Shown one piece after another: positions 1 through 7,718 of a DNA stretch of 9,915 nucleotides (positions are counted from its first letter, which is position 1; the number at the start of each line of letters is the position of its first letter). The position numbers and the translations under genes were made by a program. The notes under the pieces were generated by a model. The model did not search any database, was not told the origin of the DNA, and saw only the letters and a program-made list of their open reading frames with translations. Origin of the DNA: Clostridium sp. CAG:590 (GTDB lineage Bacteria > Bacillota > Clostridia > Lachnospirales > Lachnospiraceae). The stretch spans positions 1-9,915 of the forward strand of contig HF987870.1 in the NCBI GenBank assembly GCA_000431135.1, read 5' to 3'.

Positions 1-3000
1 TGATTTCAGCATAGGACAATGCCTGTTCATCCACGTCATCGCAAGAGCGCACCGGTGATTTGCTGGTCATAATCTGCGAGATGAATTTCTGCTTATTCTC
101 CAGCGTCTGATAGAGGTATGCATCGAAAGTTCCTTCCGTGACATACTGGTAAACCTGAACTTCTTTATTCTGGTTGCCCTGTCGGATGATACGACCATTT
201 CGCTGTGTCATATCCGAAGGTCGCCAGCCCACATCCAAATGATGCACCGCCACAAGTAAATCCTGTACGTTGGTTCCGGCACCCATCTTTTGTGTCGAGC
301 CTAACAACACCCGTACCTGTCCGGTACGAACTTTTGCAAAGAGTTCTTTCTTTTTTGCTTCGCTGTCAGCATCGTGAATGAAAGCAATCTGCTCTGACGG
401 TACATCACGCTCAATGAGCTTTGTTTTAATATCGTCATATACGTTAAATGTCCCATCATTTTTTGGCGTAGACAAGTCACAGAACACAAGCTGTGTCAGC
501 TTTTCTTCTTTTCCTTCCTCCCAGATACGGAATACATTTCCAACGCAAGCATTTAATTTGCTGTCTGGGTCATCTGGCAGAAGCGGATTCATCAATCTCT
601 GATCCAATCCCAATTTTCGTCCATCCGACGTAATCTTGAGCATATTGTCCTCTGTCGGGTCAACCACACCGGAATGAACCGCAGCGGCACGTTCTGACAG
701 TTCTGACACCATTTCCTGCTGATGTTCCGAAGGCTGTACCACAACTGTTTCAAATTTTGCTTCCGGGACTGGCAAATTCAGCTGATCGGAAGTTTTAATA
801 TCCGCCACTTCCTTGAACATATTCATCAGTTCCGGCAGATTAAAGAACTTAGCAAATCTGGTTCTGGCACGATAGCCTGTTCCTTCCGGTGCAAGCTCGA
901 TAGCTGTGGTTGTTTCTCCGAAAGTGGAAGCCCAGCAGTCGAAATGAGTTAAGCCTTTCTTCTGAAGCGTACCATACTGAAGATACCGCATAACCGTATA
1001 AAGCTCGGTCATGGAATTGCTCACGGGCGTACCAGTTGCAAAGATAACGCCACGCCCTCCGGTCAGTTCATCCATGTACTGACACTTCATAAACATATCC
1101 GAAGATTTCTGTGCTTCCGAAGTAGAAAGCCCAGCTACATTTCGCATTTTTGTGTATAAAAAAAGATTTTTGAACGCATGGCTCTCGTCTACAAAGAGCC
1201 GATCCACGCCAAGCTGCTCAAAAGTAATCACATCATCCTTTCTGTCTGTTGCCAGGAGTTTATCCAGCCTGGTTTGCAATGATTTACGGGTTTTCTCCAT
1301 CTGCTTAATGCTAAAGTTCTCACCGTTCTGTGCTTTCAAGTCCGCCAGAGCATCCTCAATTTCATCAATCTGTTCTTGCAACATTCGTTCCTGACGCTCC
1401 GGTGAAATCGGAATTTTCTCGAATTGCGAATGCCCGATAATCACAGCATCGTAATCACCTGTTGCAATACGGGCGCAGAACTTTTTGCGGTTGGCGGTTT
1501 CAAAATCCTTTTTACTTGCCACCAGCAATTTTGCACTGGGATAGAGATGTAAAAACTCGTTTGCCCATTGCAAGGTCAGATGGTTTGGAACAACAAATAA
1601 GGCTTTCTGGCTCAGTCCAAGGCGTTTGCTTTCCATGGCAGAAGCCGCCATTTCAAAGGTTTTTCCCGCACCAACTTCGTGTGCAAGCAACGTATTTCCA
1701 CCATACAGCACATGGGCGATTGCGTTTCGCTGATGTTCCCGTAAAGAAATATCCGGGTTCATCCCACTGAAACGAATATGAGAACCATCATACTCACGAG
1801 GACGGGTGCTATTGAAAAGAGCATTATATTTTTGCACCAGATGCTCTCGGCGGTGAGGGTCTTTCCATACCCAGTTAGCAAAAGCGTCTTTGATTGCCTG
1901 CTGTTTCTGTTGTGCCAGAGTCGTTTCTTTCTTGTTCAGAACACGTTTCTGTTTTCCGCCATCATCAATCGTGTCATAAATACGAATATCTTTCAGATTC
2001 AGCGTTTCTTCCAGAATCCGATACGCATTGGCACGGGAAGTACCGTATGTCACATAAGCGGCTACATCGTTCTGGTTTGGAGAGCTTTTTCCAGTAATAC
2101 GCCATTCCGCAGTCATCTCCGAAAACTTCACCTCAATGTTACGACGCAGGTAATAAGGTGTTTCAAAAGTTTCCTGCATAAACTGCTGAATATAATCCGA
2201 ATTTACCCAAGTTGCCCCCAGACGCACATCAATTTCCGAAGCATCCAGATCTTTCGGCTGTGCCTGCAACAGTGCCTGTACATTCACAGCAAATGCCGGA
2301 TCACGGTCAGCCGCAATCTGTGCTACACGAAGTTTTGTACGAACATCACCGGAAAGATAATCGTCCGCAGTCAGCCATCCAACAGTTTCTTCCTCTGAAG
2401 TCATCGGGTCTTTGAAAATCACACCTTTCAGTTCTGTAATGATGTTTTCATAATTGCCCGGACTTCCCAGCAAATTCGCCATAAATGGCAGATCTACGTT
2501 TCCTCGTTCACCAATAGAAATTGCCAACGCTTCTGATGGTGTATCTACGCTTGTCACATGGCGTTCCGGCTTGATTGTTCTTTTGGTGAACATATCTGCT
2601 TTGCTTTTCAGATTTCCGTCCTCATCCAGATTTTCCAGAGAGCAGAGAAGATAATAAGCGGAATCATCCGAAAAAGCCTGCCCGTTGGCACGGTTATTGA
2701 TAAGTCCATTTTTCTCTGTAAATAAGTCATACGCCGCATTCAGTTCTGCCTGCTTTGCCGTAATCATTTCATCCGGGTAATCTTCCAGCTGATATGCAAT
2801 CAAGTCATTAACAATCTGCCGTAGCTCCACCATGCCAGTTATACGTTCTTTTGCCTTTTCATTCAGTTCCAGATGACGCATAATGGAGTTTTCACGGAAA
2901 TAAACTTCACCATCCACCACCGCAAACGAGAAATTCTTTACATCGGGAGTAGCCGGTATTGTCTCCTGCTGAATCCCAAGGCGGTTAACTTCCGGTAATT

Positions 3001-6000
3001 CCACTGCCTGATAGGTTCCCTGAATTTGTTTAACAGCTTCTGAAAGCTGTTCTGCCAGCACAGCACCTTCACGAGGTGCAACTGTCAAATCATCCTTGCC
3101 ATACTGCGTACTTTCTGCGGTAATCTCACCCAACACCATTTCTGGATGTTCAACAAAATAGCTGTTCATTGGAAGTCCATCCGGGGTCATGCTCAGATGT
3201 ACCCAATCCGGTTCAATATCAATCGGATGATCACGCTTTTGCAAGAAGATAATATCTGATACCACATCCGTTCCTGCATTTTTACGGAAAGCATCATTCG
3301 GCAGACGGATAGCCCCTAAAAGTTCTGCCCGCTGTGCAATATACCGTCTGGCATCCGGGTTCTTAGAATCCATCGTAAAACGGCTGGTCACAAATGCTAC
3401 AACACCGCCGGGACGCACCTGATCGAGTGTTTTCGCAAAAAAGTAATTATGAATAGAAAATCCCAGCTTGTCGTATGGTTTATCAGATACCTTATAATTT
3501 CCAAACGGGACATTGCCAACCGCCAGGTCAAAGAAATCTCTGCGGTCAGTAGTTTCAAATCCAGCCACCTTGATGTCAGCATTTGGATACAGTTTCTTGG
3601 CAATTCGTCCGGTAATAGAATCCAGCTCCACACCATAAAGACGGCTATTTTGCATTTCCGGTGGCAACATACCAAAGAAATTTCCGACACCCATAGCAGG
3701 CTCCAGAATGTTCCCGGTTTCAAATCCCATCTGCTGTACTGCATCATAAATTGCCCGGATGACAGTAGGGCTGGTATAATGAGCATTTAGTGTGGAAGCC
3801 CTTGCCGCAGCATACTCACTATCTGTAAGCAAGCCTTTCAGTGTAGCGTATTCCTGCGCCCACTGGTCTTTGTTCGGGTCAAAAGCGTCTGCCAAACCGC
3901 CCCAGCCGACATAGTTCGACATAATTTCCTGTTCTTCCGGAGTTGCATTACGATTTTCAGCTTCCAAGGTCTGTAACATCTGAATTGCCGCAATGTTCCG
4001 GGCAAATTTCTGTTTCGGTCCGCCTTCGCCAAGTGCATCGTCTGTAATGTGATAATTCAATGCTGGAATCTGTTCTGGCTCATTTTCCTCTGTCGGATTC
4101 ATTTCCAGAACCAGATTGTGCAGATGGATATTATCTCCATGCTCCATCATCCGTTTCAGATTTTCCTTACTTTCAGAACGGAAGATAGGGTAATCTACAT
4201 CCGGGTCACGCAACTGCACATCAAACAGACCAACATTCTCAATGATAAATGCTTTCCCATCCAGATAGAGCGTATCGCCCACTCGATACTCCGACTCGCC
4301 AGTCAGAGGTTCTTCTGTTTCTTTCTGCTCGATATTCGGCGGCAATTCTGAATCTGGTACATCTCTGTATTGCTGATAGTGCTGATACGTCTCCAGATCA
4401 TTTTCTTCATAATCCGTCAGCTCACTGAAATCCAGACTTTCCAGTTCTTTTTCAATCAAATCCTCCAGTGAATCATACTGACGGCGTTCCAGAAGCCAAT
4501 CATCCAGATACCTCTCGACAGTGAAATCAACCAGGTTCACATTTGCCTGAATCGGAATCTCGTCATCGGTAATTGTGGTATAAGCAACACCTACTTTTCG
4601 CAGATCTTCAAAATCCGCATGAGATTCATATTCACTCATGCAAAAATCATCAATGAGCTTTCTTGCCTGCTCCATCGGTGTCAGATACCGTTCCTGCCGG
4701 ATAAGAGAAGCAATTCTGTCTGCAACCTGTGTCCAGTTGAACAGAACACTATCGCAACCTGCTTTCTTATACTCAAGTCCCTTTGCACTATGATCTTCTG
4801 AACTTCCGGTTGTACCGGAAAGTGCGTGGGAATGTCCTCCTTGTCCATACTCATTTTTCAAGAAATCTGCTCGTGCCTTTTTATCACGGTTATTCTCAAA
4901 AAAATCATAAATCCGTAACTTTCCACCTGAGAATCCACTGCCACCTGCCATTGCACGGTTCAGTTCATCGTCTGTTATGAACTGTCGAATAACAGGCATA
5001 GACGTCAGTTCACTTTGATATTCCCGAAGTGGTGTATCCAACTCATTCAGCCTTTTTTCCAGTGCATTGACTTTGTGGTAATGGAAGCGAAGAAGGGAAT
5101 CATCCAGAGAATAGGCGAGTGCAAAACCATGGTACTCTGCTTTCAGTTTTTCAAGAAATTCCGGGTCTGCAAGGCGTTCTGCGAGTGCGGCTGTTTCATT
5201 CGGGAAACCATTTCCTCTTATATCCTGAAGCGATGAAAAGAATCCGGTTTCCCTGGCTTTCTCGGACAAATCATGGTAAAGATACCATAATGACTGTGCA
5301 ACCTGCTTGCGTTCAAATCCCAGTGCTTCCACAAGCTCCACATTGGTTGCATACTGACCTGCTTCCAGAAGTTCTCCGATTCGATTGGCTGTATCTTCCC
5401 ACGATACTACCTGTGCAGACGGTGCATATTGTGAACTGTTGCCAACTGCAAGATGAATCCCATCATCTGCATACCACGCAGAAATATTATGGTTTTCTTC
5501 TTTCAGTCCGAAGCCACCATGATAGACTGTTTTCAGTGTTTCCACCAATTCTTCTGTGGATTTTCCTTTCATGTATTCCAGCGTAACAATTTCACGGGCA
5601 TGGTCAGTATTACTACCAAGCAAAATCACATGGTCAATCTCGTTTTGCGGCAAAGAAAAAGCAGGGAGCGTTTTTTTGCTCTCTGCTTCATCAATTTTAT
5701 GAATTTGTTCTTCTTCGGAAAGGAATAAGTTTAAGCTCAGCTGTTGATAAGCTCCGTCATCACCATTTCCTCTGCCTGTGCTTTCAGTGTGTTCATGTGC
5801 TGCACCCACGCCATCTGATTCTTCTCTTTGTCCGGTGCCGGATTGCTCTGGAGATACAGGCTCATCAACTGGCTCACTCTGCGTTTCGCTGTCTCGTCGA
5901 TCTCCTGAAGGTGAGAGAACAGCTGCTCGCTGAGAACCAGGTCGTTGTAAAGCATCGGATTGTTCTCCTGGAGAAATGTCCGGCGCATCCTGCCGTACTT

Positions 6001-6865
6001 GCCCAGCGGTTTCGTCTCTGGATTCATCAGTTCGATGTTCGGAATCTGATAATCCCCGACCTGTCTGTATGTCATTTCGTTCATCATAGTTCTGGCTCCT
6101 TTCTGCCTGCTTGCTTCGCTCATAATTGCGGATGGTTACTTCAATTTCACGGAATACCTGAGCTGACATCTGGCTGACTGCTGTTCCCAGAGCATTTGCG
6201 GTTTGTCTGGTGTTGAAATCGAAGATGTCCAGGAAATCTTCATGCTCAAAGTATTCATCAGGATTCGCCACACAGCGGGAATAAATCATATATGCGATAC
6301 TCACTGTCGCTGCATTTCTAAACGATGCTCCTGTGTTAAATTCATCATATCCTTCCAGATAACTTTCTGCAATGATGTCGAGGAACTGCTTACCGTGTTC
6401 CTCCCAGTAATCATTGGCGAGCTGCCGGGCAATCCCATCAATCTGCGAATCCAGTGTGTTTCCCAGTGCCGGAATACCAAATGCTTTTTCCAGAGCTTCC
6501 TGCACAGATGGTATATATTCATCCTGCATCTTCCAGAGATAAACCGGACGGGAGTTTCTTCTGCTTCCGGTGTCCGAAACATCAAATACATACTTGAGTC
6601 TCGGCTTGTCTCTGCTGTAATCCAACAGTGCGATGCCTTTAGAACCACGTTTTACATAGCGATTCATCTTGTCATTCCAAAGGTCATATTCCGCACAAGC
6701 CGTAGCATCCGGTCGCTGTGCATGAATCATCAGCTGCTCATGGTACGGATATTTGTAAAGACGACCAGCCGTAGTCAAAAAAGAAGTCCATCGTTCCCAG
6801 CTTCCAGTGACCTGACGGGCAGCATCTTCCGCCATAGCTGCATAATACGCTGTCTTAGGTGTCAT
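1..6865 (-). CDS. Giant polyvalent protein: ArdC-like domain, DNA methylase and SNF2-type helicase (C-terminus off window)
   Basis: I followed one open frame from ATG 6863-6865 to the left edge, giving 2288 codons with the 3' end cut off. The start is supported by GGAGG at 6872-6876. Residues about 16-80 resemble the ArdC N-terminal domain (YHEQLMIHAQRPDATA, then RGSKGIAL). Residues 260-376 are a D/E/R/Q/G/S/P-rich linker that overlaps tnpV. Two diverged copies of one module lie at about 409-513 and 650-729. An acidic stretch near 800-855 is followed by a small domain starting YRVGDTLYLDGKAF. The SAM-methylase part has motif I EPAMGVGNFFG (1055-1065) and motif IV GNVPFG (from 1117), in the order of gamma-class N6-adenine methylases. 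The helicase has AHEVGAGKT (from 1728), VDESH (1892-1896), ATGTPVSNS (near 1942) and QRNGRIIRQG (2221-2230). I saw no nuclease motif. This architecture is known from large polyvalent proteins of conjugative elements, and the likely role is protecting and remodelling transferred DNA. The preceding TTRAP gene is in the same frame, separated by its TAA and ten codons. Confidence 0.93.
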   Translation of the reverse strand, partial: MTPKTAYYAAMAEDAARQVTGSWERWTSFLTTAGRLYKYPYHEQLMIHAQRPDATACAEYDLWNDKMNRYVKRGSKGIALLDYSRDKPRLKYVFDVSDTGSRRNSRPVYLWKMQDEYIPSVQEALEKAFGIPALGNTLDSQIDGIARQLANDYWEEHGKQFLDIIAESYLEGYDEFNTGASFRNAATVSIAYMIYSRCVANPDEYFEHEDFLDIFDFNTRQTANALGTAVSQMSAQVFREIEVTIRNYERSKQAERSQNYDERNDIQTGRGLSDSEHRTDESRDETAGQVRQDAPDISPGEQSDALQRPGSQRAAVLSPSGDRRDSETQSEPVDEPVSPEQSGTGQREESDGVGAAHEHTESTGRGNGDDGAYQQLSLNLFLSEEEQIHKIDEAESKKTLPAFSLPQNEIDHVILLGSNTDHAREIVTLEYMKGKSTEELVETLKTVYHGGFGLKEENHNISAWYADDGIHLAVGNSSQYAPSAQVVSWEDTANRIGELLEAGQYATNVELVEALGFERKQVAQSLWYLYHDLSEKARETGFFSSLQDIRGNGFPNETAALAERLADPEFLEKLKAEYHGFALAYSLDDSLLRFHYHKVNALEKRLNELDTPLREYQSELTSMPVIRQFITDDELNRAMAGGSGFSGGKLRIYDFFENNRDKKARADFLKNEYGQGGHSHALSGTTGSSEDHSAKGLEYKKAGCDSVLFNWTQVADRIASLIRQERYLTPMEQARKLIDDFCMSEYESHADFEDLRKVGVAYTTITDDEIPIQANVNLVDFTVERYLDDWLLERRQYDSLEDLIEKELESLDFSELTDYEENDLETYQHYQQYRDVPDSELPPNIEQKETEEPLTGESEYRVGDTLYLDGKAFIIENVGLFDVQLRDPDVDYPIFRSESKENLKRMMEHGDNIHLHNLVLEMNPTEENEPEQIPALNYHITDDALGEGGPKQKFARNIAAIQMLQTLEAENRNATPEEQEIMSNYVGWGGLADAFDPNKDQWAQEYATLKGLLTDSEYAAARASTLNAHYTSPTVIRAIYDAVQQMGFETGNILEPAMGVGNFFGMLPPEMQNSRLYGVELDSITGRIAKKLYPNADIKVAGFETTDRRDFFDLAVGNVPFGNYKVSDKPYDKLGFSIHNYFFAKTLDQVRPGGVVAFVTSRFTMDSKNPDARRYIAQRAELLGAIRLPNDAFRKNAGTDVVSDIIFLQKRDHPIDIEPDWVHLSMTPDGLPMNSYFVEHPEMVLGEITAESTQYGKDDLTVAPREGAVLAEQLSEAVKQIQGTYQAVELPEVNRLGIQQETIPATPDVKNFSFAVVDGEVYFRENSIMRHLELNEKAKERITGMVELRQIVNDLIAYQLEDYPDEMITAKQAELNAAYDLFTEKNGLINNRANGQAFSDDSAYYLLCSLENLDEDGNLKSKADMFTKRTIKPERHVTSVDTPSEALAISIGERGNVDLPFMANLLGSPGNYENIITELKGVIFKDPMTSEEETVGWLTADDYLSGDVRTKLRVAQIAADRDPAFAVNVQALLQAQPKDLDASEIDVRLGATWVNSDYIQQFMQETFETPYYLRRNIEVKFSEMTAEWRITGKSSPNQNDVAAYVTYGTSRANAYRILEETLNLKDIRIYDTIDDGGKQKRVLNKKETTLAQQKQQAIKDAFANWVWKDPHRREHLVQKYNALFNSTRPREYDGSHIRFSGMNPDISLREHQRNAIAHVLYGGNTLLAHEVGAGKTFEMAASAMESKRLGLSQKALFVVPNHLTLQWANEFLHLYPSAKLLVASKKDFETANRKKFCARIATGDYDAVIIGHSQFEKIPISPERQERMLQEQIDEIEDALADLKAQNGENFSIKQMEKTRKSLQTRLDKLLATDRKDDVITFEQLGVDRLFVDESHAFKNLFLYTKMRNVAGLSTSEAQKSSDMFMKCQYMDELTGGRGVIFATGTPVSNSMTELYTVMRYLQYGTLQKKGLTHFDCWASTFGETTTAIELAPEGTGYRARTRFAKFFNLPELMNMFKEVADIKTSDQLNLPVPEAKFETVVVQPSEHQQEMVSELSERAAAVHSGVVDPTEDNMLKITSDGRKLGLDQRLMNPLLPDDPDSKLNACVGNVFRIWEEGKEEKLTQLVFCDLSTPKNDGTFNVYDDIKTKLIERDVPSEQIAFIHDADSEAKKKELFAKVRTGQVRVLLGSTQKMGAGTNVQDLLVAVHHLDVGWRPSDMTQRNGRIIRQGNQNKEVQVYQYVTEGTFDAYLYQTLENKQKFISQIMTSKSPVRSCDDVDEQALSYAEI
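5737..6087 (-). CDS. tnpV: TnpV-family transposon-encoded protein, nested out of frame inside the giant gene
   Basis: This is a 116-aa protein (115 if the second of two adjacent ATGs is used). It contains NEMTYRQVGDYQIPN, the LGKYGRMRRTFLQE core, a helical middle and NQMAWVQHMN, ending in EEMVMTELINS. I recognise this pattern as the TnpV family, small proteins of Clostridia transposons such as Tn4451 whose biochemical role is unclear. The start at 6087 is chosen because AAAGGAG at 6096-6102 lies 8 bases upstream; an in-frame ATG at 6121-6123 has no such site. The gene lies entirely within the polyvalent protein's frame, shifted by +1, so its third codon positions are the first positions of the large gene. 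Its codons look like a genuine frame: CTG, CAG, GAG and AAC dominate, and in my hand count 43 of the first 60 codons from the second ATG end in G or C. It could instead be a relic whose frame is kept only by constraint on the linker, but a complete ORF with a ribosome site argues against that. Confidence 0.72.
   Translation of the reverse strand: MMNEMTYRQVGDYQIPNIELMNPETKPLGKYGRMRRTFLQENNPMLYNDLVLSEQLFSHLQEIDETAKRRVSQLMSLYLQSNPAPDKEKNQMAWVQHMNTLKAQAEEMVMTELINS
6096..6102 (-). promoter_or_regulatory. Internal Shine-Dalgarno sequence for tnpV
   Basis: The minus strand reads AAAGGAG here, 8 bases before the first of two consecutive ATG codons (6085-6087 and 6082-6084). It lies deep inside the giant gene, where no ribosome site is needed for that gene. 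This is the main reason for placing the TnpV start here rather than at the upstream in-frame ATG, and the main sign that the nested frame is translated. Confidence 0.7.
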
Positions 6866-6871
6866 CAAAAT

Positions 6872-6876
6872 CCTCC
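6872..6876 (-). promoter_or_regulatory. Ribosome-binding site of the giant polyvalent gene
   Basis: GGAGG on the minus strand, followed by 6 bases and then ATG at 6863-6865, fixes the start of the giant gene. It sits in the 30-base gap after the TTRAP stop codon at 6896-6898. This gap is the longest non-coding stretch in the window. Confidence 0.8.
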
Positions 6877-6895
6877 AATCTTTATAAAATGCCAG

Positions 6896-7099
6896 TTATT
6901 CAAAGAAATCCATGTCCTCAAATTCTGCATCGTTCATTTTATTCAGCTTCTGCAGAACACTCTCGGACAAGCGTAAAAGACGCTTCTCTGAAATCATCAG
7001 CTGGCTTTGCATCATTTTTAATTCTGCAATCAGCCCTGACCGTGTGCCAGGGCTGTATAACAGAATCATCATTTTTTCATCAGGGGAAAATTCTATCAT
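6896..7099 (-). CDS. TTRAP-like putative transposon-transfer assisting protein
   Basis: A 67-aa acidic protein. It has the features I associate with the TTRAP family of small proteins beside transfer genes in Tn1549-like elements: an N-terminal FSPDEKMMILLYSPGTRSG, then LIAELKMMQSQL, then a C-terminal LQKLNKMNDAEFEDMDF. There is no signal peptide or membrane segment, so it is probably a small helical cytoplasmic protein. Its ATG (7097-7099) overlaps the TGA of the YodL gene (7096-7098) in an ATGA arrangement. AAAGGAA at 7106-7112 lies 6 bases upstream, so translation is probably coupled to the upstream gene. The family name implies help in transfer, but I know of no demonstrated mechanism. 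Family assignment rests on recalled sequence pattern only. Confidence 0.85.
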   Translation of the reverse strand: MIEFSPDEKMMILLYSPGTRSGLIAELKMMQSQLMISEKRLLRLSESVLQKLNKMNDAEFEDMDFFE

Positions 7100-7704
7100 T
7101 CCAGATTCCTTTCCGTTGGAGTTCTGGCTGTTTTCTTCGGAATATCATGGTCATTGGTGTTTTTCAGCTGCTCCAACACAGATTTTTTCTCGGATTCTTC
7201 TGCCTGGGGAGCTTTTCCGTTGTTGATGATGCCATCAATCATCCCATAATCATCCTCCATAGCCATCTCAGCATTTTTCAGATAATTTTCCGGTTTCATA
7301 AATGCTGGAAGCTCCTGAAAGCCGATAGAATCTACATAGTGAAACGATACCATGCCATTTGCTTTCAACGCTACGATGTCGCTGACAGAAAGGCTGTGAC
7401 CTCTGAAATCTGCCGGATGATCTATATTAAATTTTTCATATAAGCCCTCCAGAAGCATATTCCGGTCTTTGTACGGCATGAGAGAAGCAACATAAACCAC
7501 CTCATAATGATCAAATTCCGGTTCTTTTCCCTGACGATGCAGTGCATTAAGAGATTCAAAGCGTTCCATCGCAGTTTCATCCGTGCGTCGCAACTGAAGA
7601 ATTGCATACACATCGGTTGTGCTGTCCAGAAATACTGACAGCTTATCCTGCGGTGCATCATTTCCCTTCACAGCATCCCAACGTTCAATTTTTTCCTGTG
7701 ACAT
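7096..7704 (-). CDS. YodL domain / DUF4316 protein
   Basis: A 202-aa soluble protein. The YodL-type region spans roughly residues 30-130 and includes VYAILQLRRTDET, FDHYEVVYVASLMP and SLSVSDIVAL, then GMVSFHYVDSIGFQELP. From about residue 137 the C-terminal part matches DUF4316, with ENYLKNAEMAMEDDYGMIDG and a basic tail. This two-domain order and length are typical of the protein found beside topB and the polyvalent helicase in Tn1549-like elements. No enzymatic motif is visible and the function is unknown; a role in DNA transfer or regulation is inferred only from context. The start is supported by GGGAGG at 7713-7718, 8 bases upstream of the ATG and just before the stop of the preceding gene. 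Its own stop overlaps the TTRAP start. Confidence 0.9.
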   Translation of the reverse strand: MSQEKIERWDAVKGNDAPQDKLSVFLDSTTDVYAILQLRRTDETAMERFESLNALHRQGKEPEFDHYEVVYVASLMPYKDRNMLLEGLYEKFNIDHPADFRGHSLSVSDIVALKANGMVSFHYVDSIGFQELPAFMKPENYLKNAEMAMEDDYGMIDGIINNGKAPQAEESEKKSVLEQLKNTNDHDIPKKTARTPTERNLE

Positions 7705-7718
7705 AAGCGTATCCTCCC

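Noticed and set aside
3397..3786. Minus-strand ORFs in other frames within the giant gene (3397-3786, 3838-4038, 6301-6648, 301-489)
   Set aside because: Unlike tnpV they show no recognisable family, no convincing ribosome site and no local GC or codon shift, so they are frame shadows.
5671..5677. A7 run on the coding strand of the giant gene as a programmed frameshift site
   Set aside because: The codons AGC-AAA-AAA-ACG do not form a canonical X-XXY-YYZ heptamer, the run is short for polymerase slippage, and both sides read in one intact frame. As a T-run on the plus strand it has no hairpin, so it is not a terminator either.
6121..6123. Upstream in-frame ATG as the tnpV start
   Set aside because: The extra 12 residues (MSEASRQKGART) do not resemble the family, and the AAAGGAG site is correctly spaced for 6087 instead.
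1..6865. Type ISP/BREX-like restriction or defence enzyme
   Set aside because: Methylase and helicase domains in one chain invite this reading. However, I see no nuclease domain, the order is methylase then helicase, the N-terminus looks ArdC-like, and the neighbours are conjugative-element genes. Anti-restriction or transfer is the better explanation.
6203..6976. Long plus-strand ORF (257 codons) antisense to the giant gene and TTRAP
   Set aside because: Its protein has the Cys/Phe/Ile/His-rich composition typical of an antisense shadow. It has no family resemblance, and the opposite strand carries well-supported genes. The same applies to plus-strand ORFs at 1778-2398, 6859-7443, 5119-5586 and the others.
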